This document shows positions 7,858 through 14,627 of a DNA stretch of 23,869 nt, piece after piece (position 1 is the first letter of the stretch; every line of letters begins with the position of its first letter). The translations under genes were made by a program, and so were the position numbers. Origin of the DNA: an uncultured Collinsella sp. (GTDB lineage: Bacteria; Actinomycetota; Coriobacteriia; Coriobacteriales; Coriobacteriaceae). Location of the stretch: contig UROC01000023.1 in assembly GCA_900549345.1 (NCBI GenBank), positions 1-23,869 on the forward strand. The letters run 5' to 3'. The notes under the pieces are model-generated. The model worked only from the letters and a program-made list of their open reading frames with translations, was not told the DNA's origin and searched no databases.

Positions 7858-7982
7858 GGCGAAGCAGTCTGGCTTGGGGCGCGAGGCGGTTCGCCCGCGC
7901 GTCCTATACAGTAATGTCCCTTGCCCAGGATTCCCACCTGGTTCCCTCCGCAAGCCAGCGCGGGCTGTGCGGACGCCGCGCC
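7858..7982 (-). ncRNA. Cobalamin (adenosylcobalamin-type) riboswitch
   Basis: On the minus strand the leader contains AGGGAACCAGGTGGGAA followed by TCCTGG (7925-7947), matching the AGGGAA-x-GGTG-x-GAA-x-CC core of the cobalamin aptamer. Next comes ACATTACTGTAT (7906-7917), a divergent form of the GCCACTGT box, and finally CCAAGCCAGACTGC (7862-7877), matching the conserved 3' AAGCCxGxxxxCTGC segment. A closing stem GGCG(CG)GC with GC(TT)CGCC pairs 7975-7982 with 7858-7865 through a 2x2 internal loop. Known members turn expression off when cobalamin is bound. It controls the chelatase and importer operon. The B12-box departure is the main oddity. Confidence 0.85.
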
Positions 7983-8196
7983 GGTCGGTTGATTTCCGAT
8001 CTCAGCCGAACACATTGAGCAAATAGGCCGTTCCCGCACCTAGCCGAACGCCCCCGCTGCCCCTCCCGGGGCCCGGGGGCGCCGTTTTCCCAGTTGAAGG
8101 AACGGTGGAGATGTGTTTCGATGGGTCCGGTGGCCATGCTCCGCCCGCCGCCCGGCGCCTCTTCCCAGACTCAGCCGGACGGTCGGTCAGTCTATC
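7983..8196. other. Non-coding gap between riboswitch and insertion sequence
   Basis: No supported gene. The riboswitch transcript must begin in this stretch or inside the insertion sequence, but no convincing minus-strand -35/-10 pair is visible. A GC-rich CCCGGG cluster lies near 8060-8080. The 10-mer CCGTTTTCCC occurs at 8082-8091 and again at 8197-8206, where the insertion sequence may begin. Confidence 0.4.
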
Positions 8197-8211
8197 CCGT
8201 TTTCCCTTAGG

Positions 8212-9504
8212 CTAGGACAGCGGGGCATCGCCCCTTTCCGCGCGCGCCCGCTCGATGAGCCCCGGCGTCAGGTCGAGCTCGTCCATGGGCACGTCCTCCA
8301 CGCCGTACGCCTCCAGCAGCGCCGCCGCGTCGTCGCCGAGCATCGCCCGGAAGGCGCGGGCGGGCGTCGCGAAGCCGAGCGCGCCGCGGGGCTCGGAGTT
8401 CACGTGCGACATGGCCAGCGCCAGGTCGGCCGGGGCGAGCCGGTCGAACCTGATTCCGGCGCCCTTGGGCAGCAGCTTCCTGATCTCGACGTGGTTGCGC
8501 TCGCAGGCGCCCTTCTGGTCGCTGCGCCCGGGGTCGCAGTAGAACAGCCTCGTCTCGCCCGGCCTCTCGCCGAGCAGCGCCGCGACCGCCGTCTCGTCGG
8601 AGAACTCGGCGCCGTTGTCGGTGAGGACGGCGCGGAACACGCGGCGCGTCCCGTCGGCGCCGAGGATGGCCCGGACGCCCTCCAGGGCGCCCGCGACGCA
8701 CCCGGCGGTCTTCTCCTCCAGCGGCAGCGCGAGCTGGAGCCTGCTGGGGCGGTGAAGCAGCGTGAGCAGGCAGGCGGAGTCCTCCCGGGCCCCCTCGACG
8801 GTGTCCATCTCCCAGGCCGCGGCGCACGCGTCCTCCCCGAGGGCGAGGAACGCGGCGTACGACCTGCGGGCGGAGTGGCGGGTCGCCGCCCGGCACGCGG
8901 CGCGCTTCCTCGGCCTGTAGCCGACCTTGCGCCTGAGCTCCATGTTGGTCATGCCGTCGTAGCCCGCCGAGACCCAGCGGTAGATGGTCGACGGCGACAG
9001 GTCCACCGGGCCGCCGTTGCGCGCCGCCATCTGCTCGGGCGACAGCCCCCGGCGCAGGCAGCCCCTTATCGCCTCCAGCCTGGCCGCCGCGGCGGGCTCG
9101 TCGGCGTCTATCCCGCGCCTGGACGAGACGAGGACCGAGTCGGCGCACAGCTGCGCGGCCCGGGCCTCGTAGAAGACGTGGGGGCGGCGCTTGCAGCCGA
9201 TCGCGCGGTACCGGCCGCACCCGTTGCAGCAGCGCGGCCACGCCGCCAGGCGCGGGCAGGCCGCCGACAGGTCGGCGGAGGCGTCCACGCGCTCGCCGCG
9301 CCTGGCCTTCGGCGCCGTCACGAACCTGTGCGATGCCACCTCGGCGCTCACCGTCGAGGGCGACCTGCCCAGCTCCCTCGCGATCTCCCTGCACGACGCC
9401 CTGCGCTCCAGCATCCTCTGGACCGTGTCCCGCTCGTGCCTCGTGAGCCTTCCGTAGGCCCTCGGGACCGCCCTTGCGGAGCCCCTTTTCTTCTTTCCGG
9501 ACAT
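8212..9504 (-). CDS. IS30-family transposase
   Basis: A 430-residue DDE transposase. An N-terminal helix-turn-helix (about residues 17-57: YGRLTRHERDTVQRML through IARELGRSPSTVSAEV) is the IS30-type HTH_38 domain that binds the terminal repeats. A Cys-containing central part and a second helix-turn-helix-like segment (LSPSTIYRWV) follow. The catalytic triad is visible as WEMDTVEG (Asp), VLTDNGAEFSD (Asp) and DQKGACERNHVEIRKLLPKG (Glu), with the spacing usual for IS30. The ATG at 9504 is chosen because GGAGG lies 6 nt upstream; the frame is open to 9564 but has no ribosome site there. There is no frameshift or internal stop, so it may be active. The coding sequence is unusually GC-rich, a sign of transfer. 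Opposite-strand open frames here are GC artefacts. Confidence 0.92.
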   Translation of the reverse strand: MSGKKKRGSARAVPRAYGRLTRHERDTVQRMLERRASCREIARELGRSPSTVSAEVASHRFVTAPKARRGERVDASADLSAACPRLAAWPRCCNGCGRYRAIGCKRRPHVFYEARAAQLCADSVLVSSRRGIDADEPAAAARLEAIRGCLRRGLSPEQMAARNGGPVDLSPSTIYRWVSAGYDGMTNMELRRKVGYRPRKRAACRAATRHSARRSYAAFLALGEDACAAAWEMDTVEGAREDSACLLTLLHRPSRLQLALPLEEKTAGCVAGALEGVRAILGADGTRRVFRAVLTDNGAEFSDETAVAALLGERPGETRLFYCDPGRSDQKGACERNHVEIRKLLPKGAGIRFDRLAPADLALAMSHVNSEPRGALGFATPARAFRAMLGDDAAALLEAYGVEDVPMDELDLTPGLIERARAERGDAPLS

Positions 9505-9556
9505 GCCGTCCTCCGATCTCCCGGGGCCGGCCGATCCGGCCCTCAGGGTATCGGGT

Positions 9557-9594
9557 TCCCACATTCATCCGCACATGTGCGGATGAATGTGGGA
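9557..9594. repeat. Perfect 38-nt palindrome at the insertion-sequence border
   Basis: The 19-nt arm beginning TCCCACATTCATCCG is followed immediately by its exact reverse complement, centred on ACATGT (9573-9578) with no spacer. It lies 53 nt upstream of the transposase start codon, and no unrelated sequence interrupts it. It could be a strong hairpin limiting read-through into the transposase, or a transposase or target site. Some IS30 elements favour palindromic targets. Confidence 0.85.
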
Positions 9595-9659
9595 GGTGTT
9601 CGGATAAAGTTGATAATCAAGGGGAAAAACAGGGGCGAACGGTAACTTCTATAAAATCA

Positions 9660-9688
9660 CTTTAATAACTCAGCAAAACCTCTATACT
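9660..9688 (+). promoter_or_regulatory. Candidate promoter of the antiterminator gene
   Basis: TATACT (9683-9688) is a good -10. The -35 position 17 nt upstream holds only CTTTAA (9660-9665). The transcript would start near 9695 and carry a leader of about 105 nt. That leader has a small CCTC/GAGG hairpin near 9705-9715 but no recognisable antiterminator target. The AT-rich composition supports a promoter here. Confidence 0.4.
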
Positions 9689-9801
9689 GGCAACTGCACC
9701 GCGTTACTCCTCGGGAGGCGCCACGAGCACATGTCATAGCAACCGCCGACTCGAGAGCCGGTGTGGTGAGATGTCCAAGTGGAGCCCAGGGGAGTTTTTT
9801 C

Positions 9802-10650
9802 ATGCTGATAACCAAGGCAATAAACAACAACGTTGTCCTTGCGGAGGACGATGCCGGGCGCGAGCTCGTGTTGTTTGGCAAGGGCCTTGGCTTTCGCGGC
9901 GCCCCTTCCTATATTGAGGACGAAAGCTCCATCCAGCGGAGCTTCCGCGATATCAGCCCTGAGATGTACGATGCTGTCGCATCGCTTTCGGACGATGTCA
10001 TCATTATCGCGTCGGGTATCGTGGATATCGCACGCAACGAGCTCAACTGCACGCTCAATCCCAATCTAGTCTTTACGCTCGCCGACCACCTTCAGTTTGC
10101 CATCGACCGCGCCCGCAAGGGAGCTTCGATCAAGAACCCGCTCTACGAGGAAGTCCGCCTCGTCTATCCGCGCGAGGCCGAGGTCGGTCGCCGCGGCGTC
10201 AAGCTCGTTATGGCTGTGGCCGAGGACGTTGATTTTCCTGAGACCGAGGCCGCTTCGATTGCGCTGCATATCGTCAACGCCGAGATGGTCGATGACGAGA
10301 ACGCGGGCGCAAAGGGCAACATGGACTTGGTCGTAAAGAGTACCGAGGTCATCGATGCGGTTACCGGGATTATCGAGCGTACGCTTGGCGAGACCATCGA
10401 CCGCTGCTCATATAGCTATGCGCGCTTTGTGACCCATATGCGCTTTCTTATCAGCCGCCTTATCAAGGGTGAGGACGAGGAGACGCGCAATAGCGATCTT
10501 TTCAAACGAGCGACCAGCGAGTTTTCAGACGCGTACGCCTGTGCACGCGCAATCGACGAATACATGAGGGCAACCTGCGGCTGGCACTGCACGGACGAAG
10601 AGCTGCTCTATCTGATGATGCATATCAACCGGCTCTGCCCGGGACATTGA
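9802..10650 (+). CDS. BglG/LicT-family transcriptional antiterminator
   Basis: A 282-residue RNA-binding antiterminator. Residues 1-55 are the CAT domain (start MLITKAINNNVVLAED, with GKGLGF at 27-31), which binds a ribonucleic antiterminator hairpin. PRD1 (about 65-170) and PRD2 (about 171-282) carry the regulatory histidines His96 (ADHLQF), His156 (ALHIVN), His212 (THMRF) and His274 (MMHINR), at positions closely matching LicT. Proteins of this family are inactivated by the sugar-specific PTS permease and activated through HPr-dependent phosphorylation. The ATG at 9802 is chosen because AGGGGAG is 8 nt upstream and the CAT domain begins with the usual residues; the open frame starts earlier at 9763. 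It precedes a beta-glucoside-type EIIBC gene, its expected partner. No obvious target RNA is visible in the leader or the next spacer. Confidence 0.92.
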   Translation: MLITKAINNNVVLAEDDAGRELVLFGKGLGFRGAPSYIEDESSIQRSFRDISPEMYDAVASLSDDVIIIASGIVDIARNELNCTLNPNLVFTLADHLQFAIDRARKGASIKNPLYEEVRLVYPREAEVGRRGVKLVMAVAEDVDFPETEAASIALHIVNAEMVDDENAGAKGNMDLVVKSTEVIDAVTGIIERTLGETIDRCSYSYARFVTHMRFLISRLIKGEDEETRNSDLFKRATSEFSDAYACARAIDEYMRATCGWHCTDEELLYLMMHINRLCPGH

Positions 10651-10700
10651 TACGGAGGCCGGGCACCCGTCTAACTGCCCAACTGGCCGGCTTTGCGTCG

Positions 10701-10731
10701 GCAGACATCGCGGCATCGCCGCGCAACCTGC
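10701..10731 (+). repeat. Stem-loop with internal loop between antiterminator and PTS genes
   Basis: GCAG (10701-10704) and CGCGGC (10709-10714) pair with GCCGCG (10718-10723) and CTGC (10728-10731). The loop is ATC, and a 4x4 internal loop separates the two helices. No U-tract follows. It lies in the 145-nt spacer where an antiterminator target could be expected, but the bases do not match the known target consensus. Confidence 0.5.
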
Positions 10732-10795
10732 TGTTAAGCTCCAAGGCGCCGGGGCTGCAGATATCTTTGTAACGAGTGAAACAAGGAGGTTTCAC

Positions 10796-12157
10796 ATGGC
10801 ACGCGATTACGAGGCTCTCGCCCGTACCATCGTTGAACTCGTCGGTGGCGAGGACAACGTCAAGTCCGTCACCCACTGCATTACCCGTTTGCGCTTTACC
10901 CTCAACGACGAGAAGAAGGCCCAGACCGAGAAGCTCAACCAGACCGAGGGCGTTATCTCCGTTCTAGTGGCCGCCGGTCAGTACCAGATTGTTATCGGCA
11001 ATCACGTTACCGACGTGTATGACGCCCTGCCCAAGGTTTCCAACATCCAGCTTGGCGGCGAGGTCGAGGACGAGGCCGGTGGCAGCATCGTCAACCGCGC
11101 CATCCAGCTCATCAGCGGCATCTTTATGCCGATGCTTCCCGCCATGTCCGCCGCCGGCCTTCTCAAGGCCTTTGTGATCATGGCCAACTCCTTTGGTTGG
11201 CTCGCGGCCGAGTCCACCACCTACCAGCTGCTTTACGCCATCGGCGACGGCGTGTTCTACTTCATGCCGGTCTTCCTTGCCCGCACTGCGGCCAAGAAGT
11301 TCAAGTGCAACGACTGGACGGCCATGGCCATCGCCGTTGCGCTGTGCTACCCCACGCTCTCCACGCTCTTTAGCGCCGGCGACCCGGTTGACCTCTTTGG
11401 CATCCCGGTAACGCTCATCAGCTACACGAGCTCGGTTATCCCCATCATCTTTGCCGTGTACGCGCAGTCCTGGATCGAGAAGGGCCTCAATAAGGTCGTC
11501 CCCGATATCCTCAAGGGCTTGATCGTTCCCGTCGTGACCCTCGTCGTGGCCACTGCGCTCACCCTCTACATCATCGGCCCCGTCACCGACTTCATCGGTG
11601 GTCTCATCGCTAACGGCCTGGTTTCCCTGCTTGAGGTTGCCCCGCTGCCCGCAGGCTTCCTCATCGGTCTGCTTTGGCCCTGCCTCATCATCTTTGGTAT
11701 GCACTGGGCCTTTATCCCCATCATCCAGATGAACATCGGTATGCTCGGCTATGACGTCATCCTGCCCATTACCGTCGGCACCAACTTTGCCATGGGTTTC
11801 GCGGTCCTTGCCATCTTCCTCAAGACCAAGAACACCGAGCTCAAGGAGCTCGCCGGCGCTGCCGCCATCTCTGCGCTCCTCGCCGGCATCACCGAGCCCG
11901 CCATCTACGGCGCCGTCCTCAAGTACAAGCGCCCGTTTGTGATCGCAATCGTCTCTTGCGGCATCTGCGGTGCCATTGCTGCCACTTTTGGCCTGCACCA
12001 GCCCGCGCTCATGACCACCTCGCTCATCACCATCCCGGCCATCATCGGCTCGGTGGGTATGGAGGACGTCATCGCGCTCGCCGTCGCCTCCGTCCTCACC
12101 TTTGTGGGCACGCTGACCTTCGGCTTCAACGACGACATGATCCTCGAGAACAACTAG
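10796..12157 (+). CDS. PTS beta-glucoside-type transporter, EIIBC
   Basis: A 453-residue PTS permease of the glucose superfamily, beta-glucoside/sucrose/trehalose branch. EIIB occupies residues about 1-90, with the phosphorylated cysteine in SVTHCITRLRF (Cys28) and the family's GQYQIVIGNHVTDVY. EIIC (about 100-450) has around ten membrane segments and the conserved GITEPAIYG. It imports a sugar while phosphorylating it, usually at C6. There is no EIIA domain, and no EIIA gene in the window, so a phosphoryl donor such as a glucose-type EIIA must come from elsewhere. AAGGAGG stands 6 nt before the ATG. The antiterminator gene upstream and the phospho-beta-glucosidase gene downstream support a beta-glucoside substrate, but the exact sugar cannot be told. 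Confidence 0.92.
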   Translation: MARDYEALARTIVELVGGEDNVKSVTHCITRLRFTLNDEKKAQTEKLNQTEGVISVLVAAGQYQIVIGNHVTDVYDALPKVSNIQLGGEVEDEAGGSIVNRAIQLISGIFMPMLPAMSAAGLLKAFVIMANSFGWLAAESTTYQLLYAIGDGVFYFMPVFLARTAAKKFKCNDWTAMAIAVALCYPTLSTLFSAGDPVDLFGIPVTLISYTSSVIPIIFAVYAQSWIEKGLNKVVPDILKGLIVPVVTLVVATALTLYIIGPVTDFIGGLIANGLVSLLEVAPLPAGFLIGLLWPCLIIFGMHWAFIPIIQMNIGMLGYDVILPITVGTNFAMGFAVLAIFLKTKNTELKELAGAAAISALLAGITEPAIYGAVLKYKRPFVIAIVSCGICGAIAATFGLHQPALMTTSLITIPAIIGSVGMEDVIALAVASVLTFVGTLTFGFNDDMILENN

Positions 12158-12169
12158 TTCTGGGAAACC

Positions 12170-12185
12170 GGCGTCTTTGGACGCC
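12170..12185 (+). repeat. Stem-loop 1 in the PTS-GH3 spacer
   Basis: GGCGTC-TTTG-GACGCC, a perfect 6-bp stem with a 4-nt loop, starts 12 nt after the PTS stop codon. It is the first of three consecutive hairpins in this spacer and has no following T-run. Confidence 0.75.
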
Positions 12186-12186
12186 A

Positions 12187-12222
12187 GCACACGGGGCGCG
12201 GCGCCAGATGCGCCCCGTGTGC
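12187..12222 (+). repeat. Stem-loop 2 in the PTS-GH3 spacer
   Basis: A perfect 13-bp stem: GCACACGGGGCGC (12187-12199) pairs with GCGCCCCGTGTGC (12210-12222) across a 10-nt loop. The last six bases are also the beginning of stem-loop 3, so both cannot form fully at once. It lacks a T-run. Confidence 0.85.
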
Positions 12223-12279
12223 CCTTATGGGAGGGCGCTGACCCCTACACGAATCCGGCGTCCTCCCATAAGGGCACAC
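12217..12279 (+). repeat. Stem-loop 3 in the PTS-GH3 spacer, alternative to stem-loop 2
   Basis: A perfect 18-bp inverted repeat, 12217-12234 with 12262-12279, with a 27-nt loop. It ends 9 nt before the GAGGT ribosome site of the GH3 gene. GTGTGC (12217-12222) can pair either with GCACAC at 12187 or with GCACAC at 12274. Confidence 0.85.
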
Positions 12280-12297
12280 AGCAGAAACGAGGTAGCC

Positions 12298-14523
12298 ATG
12301 AAGCAATCCGAGCTCGTTGACCTTTTGGGGCGTATGACCCTGCGCGAGAAGATCGGGCAGTTGGTGCAGCTTGACGGTGGGTGCTTTGGCACCGATGCCG
12401 TAGCGGTTGGTCCGCGTGCCAAGCTGGGCGTGACGCAAGAAGATGTTGACGTATGCGGCAGCGTGCTCAACGTGTTGGGCGCCGAGGAAGTGCATCGTAT
12501 CCAAGATGCATATCTTGAGCGCAGCCGTCTTAAGATCCCGCTCGTCTTTATGGCCGATGTGATCTATGGCTATCAAACCTGCTATCCAATCCCCCTGGGC
12601 CTGGGAGCCACGTGGGACCCAGAGCTTATCCGCGAGGATTACAACCTTATTGCCGAAGAGGCCGTGGCCGATGGCTGCATGGTGACCTTTAGCCCGCCGG
12701 TGGACGTGGTGCGCGATGCCCGTTGGGGTCGCTGCCTGGAGATGCCGGGCGAGGATCCGTACCTAAGCAGCCGCTTCGCTCGCGCGATGGTCGAGGGCTT
12801 TAAGGGTGACGGTACGCCGCAGAAGAGCTTGGCCAGCTGCGTCAAACACTTTGCGGGCTATGGTGCGCCCGAGGCGGGTCGCGAGTACAACACAGTGGAT
12901 ATGAGCGAGTGGCGCCTGCGCAACGAGTACCTGCCTCCGTACCGTGCGGCGGTCGAGGCTGGTTGCGATTTGGTGATGACGAGCTTCAACACCATCGATG
13001 GCATCCCCGCCACGGCAAACCGCTGGCTCATGCACGACGTGTTGCGCGACGAGTGGGGCTTTGACGGTCCCATCATCACCGATTACGCGGCGATCGACGA
13101 GCTCAGGGCACACGGTGTGGCGGCAAACCGTCGCGAGGCGGCCAAGCTCGCCATGAATGCCACCGTGGACATCGACATGAAGACGCCCTGCTACGCACAT
13201 GAGCTTGAGGCCCTCATCGAAACGGGTGAGGTTTCGCTCGAGCAGATCGATACCGCCTGCATGCGCGTGCTCGAGCTCAAGAACAGACTCGGTCTGTTTG
13301 AGGACCCGTATCGTACGTGCTCGCCCGAGCGCCGTACGGAGGTCACGTGCACGCCGGAGCGTCTTGAGAGCGCGCGTAAAACGTGCGACGAGGCCCTCGT
13401 GCTCCTTAAAAACGAAGGTGGGCTGCTACCGCTTACGACCGGGGGCAACGCTCCGCGCGTGGCGCTCATCGGTCCCTATGCCAACAGCCGAGACATCATC
13501 GGCATGTGGGCGATTCATGCCGATAAAACTCATTCCGTAACGCTTGCCGAGGCATTTGCCGAGGTAATGGGCGACGACGGCTTTGCGTGGGCCCAAGGCT
13601 GTCCCACGCTCGACGACTACAGCGAGCTTGGGGAGTTTGGCAAGATTCCCGCGTTCGGTGCGCCGACGGGCGAGGGCGCGGATCTAGAGACGATGGCTGC
13701 CGAGGCGCTCGAGCTGGCCGCATCGAGCGACGTGGTGGTCATGGCGCTCGGAGAACACATGCTGCAGAGCGGTGAGGGCGGAGCGCGTACGGACATTACC
13801 ATACCGGCTCCGCAGAAGCGCCTGCTCAAGCGCGTGCGCGCGCTCGGCAAGCCTGTGGTGCTCGTGCTCTTTAACGGGCGTCCTCTTTCCCTCACTGACG
13901 TGATCGATGATTGCGATGCAATCGTAGAGGCGTGGTTCCCCGGTACGGCTGGTGGGCGTTCGGTAGCCGACGTGCTCTTTGGAACGGTCAATCCGAGCGG
14001 CAGGCTCACGGTGAGCTTCCCACATAACGTGGGCCAGGAGCCGCTCTACTATGCGCAGTTCTCCACCGGACGTCCCGCTAAGACATCAACGCATAGCGGT
14101 CGCTTTGTGAGCCGCTATATGGACTGCCCTAACGATGCGATGTTCCCCTTTGGCTACGGACTCTCGTATCATACGGCGCGCTACGATAACCTGCGCCTGA
14201 GTGCGGACGAGCTTACGGCGGACGGTGTCCTCGAGATCTCAATCGACGTGACCAATGAGGGCGATATTGCTGGTATTGAGGTCGTGCAGCTCTATATCCA
14301 CGACAAGGTGGCAACGCGCGTGCGCCCCATGCTCGAACTGCGTGACTTTGCGCGTGTTGAGCTTGCGCCGCGTGAGCGCCGCACGGTGACGTTTATCCTG
14401 CGCGAGGAGGCTCTGCGTTTTTGGACGCCCGAGCACGGCTGGGCAAGCGAGCCCGGCGCGTTTGAGGTCATGGCGGGGCCTAACAGCCGCGACCTGTTGG
14501 TGGGGGAGTTCGAGCTCGTCTAG
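12298..14523 (+). CDS. Glycoside hydrolase family 3 beta-glycosidase (BglX-like, cytoplasmic)
   Basis: A 741-residue GH3 enzyme with the three classical parts. An N-terminal TIM-barrel-like domain (about 1-330) has the CVKHF substrate-binding block (183-185 is KHF) and the nucleophile in GPIITDYAAIDEL (Asp262). An alpha/beta sandwich (about 365-590) carries the acid/base loop SGEGGARTDI (Glu493). A fibronectin-III-like domain (about 640-741) ends the protein. GH3 enzymes of this plan release terminal beta-linked glucose or xylose from oligosaccharides. There is no signal peptide, so it acts on imported substrates. The start at 12298 is set by GAGGT at 12290-12294 and the family's N-terminal LREKIGQLVQ; the open frame continues upstream through the hairpins but has no support there. 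It follows the PTS gene by 140 nt and is probably in the same transcript. Confidence 0.93.
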   Translation: MKQSELVDLLGRMTLREKIGQLVQLDGGCFGTDAVAVGPRAKLGVTQEDVDVCGSVLNVLGAEEVHRIQDAYLERSRLKIPLVFMADVIYGYQTCYPIPLGLGATWDPELIREDYNLIAEEAVADGCMVTFSPPVDVVRDARWGRCLEMPGEDPYLSSRFARAMVEGFKGDGTPQKSLASCVKHFAGYGAPEAGREYNTVDMSEWRLRNEYLPPYRAAVEAGCDLVMTSFNTIDGIPATANRWLMHDVLRDEWGFDGPIITDYAAIDELRAHGVAANRREAAKLAMNATVDIDMKTPCYAHELEALIETGEVSLEQIDTACMRVLELKNRLGLFEDPYRTCSPERRTEVTCTPERLESARKTCDEALVLLKNEGGLLPLTTGGNAPRVALIGPYANSRDIIGMWAIHADKTHSVTLAEAFAEVMGDDGFAWAQGCPTLDDYSELGEFGKIPAFGAPTGEGADLETMAAEALELAASSDVVVMALGEHMLQSGEGGARTDITIPAPQKRLLKRVRALGKPVVLVLFNGRPLSLTDVIDDCDAIVEAWFPGTAGGRSVADVLFGTVNPSGRLTVSFPHNVGQEPLYYAQFSTGRPAKTSTHSGRFVSRYMDCPNDAMFPFGYGLSYHTARYDNLRLSADELTADGVLEISIDVTNEGDIAGIEVVQLYIHDKVATRVRPMLELRDFARVELAPRERRTVTFILREEALRFWTPEHGWASEPGAFEVMAGPNSRDLLVGEFELV

Positions 14524-14554
14524 CTGCATTTGCTTAACGAATGGTGCACGCGGT

Positions 14555-14602
14555 GCGCGGCAGGCGTTCGGTCTTGTCGCCGGCGTCCGTCCGGTACCGC
14601 GC
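14555..14602 (+). repeat. Inverted repeat in the GH3-GH43 spacer
   Basis: GCGCGG (14555-14560) pairs with CCGCGC (14597-14602) around a GC-rich 36-nt loop able to fold further. It ends about 10 nt before the AGGAGGGG ribosome site. It is weaker than the hairpins in the PTS-GH3 spacer and has no T-run. Confidence 0.4.
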
Positions 14603-14627
14603 CCGATATCGATAGGAGGGGTCTGAC

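Larger units (their letters stand above)
8197..9630 (-). mobile_element. IS30-family insertion sequence (ends approximate)
   Basis: A one-gene element built on an IS30 transposase with markedly higher GC than both flanks. The ends are not firmly resolved. The best candidate termini are CCCGTTTTCCC ending at 8206 and GGGGAAAAACAGGGG (9621-9635), which are imperfect inverted copies requiring several one-base gaps. No target duplication could be identified. The limits given follow those candidates. Confidence 0.5.

Noticed and set aside
8113..9645. 510-codon + strand open frame and a second 455-codon - frame over the transposase
   Set aside because: Both are low-complexity Arg/Pro/Gly/Ala-rich translations of GC-rich DNA; only the frame 8212-9504 shows the IS30 helix-turn-helix and DDE residues.
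9655..9684. Possible LicT-type antiterminator target ending in GCAAAACC
   Set aside because: Only the 3' end resembles the consensus; the 5' GG and the complementary stem bases are missing, and the segment overlaps the likely -35/-10 region so would not be in the RNA.
10964..12190. 408-codon - strand open frame opposite the PTS gene
   Set aside because: Antisense shadow of a gene with clear EIIB and EIIC motifs; the translation is Asp/Gly/His-rich without a domain.
12170..12279. Terminator between PTS and GH3 genes
   Set aside because: Stems are strong but no T-run follows any of them, so intrinsic termination is not supported.
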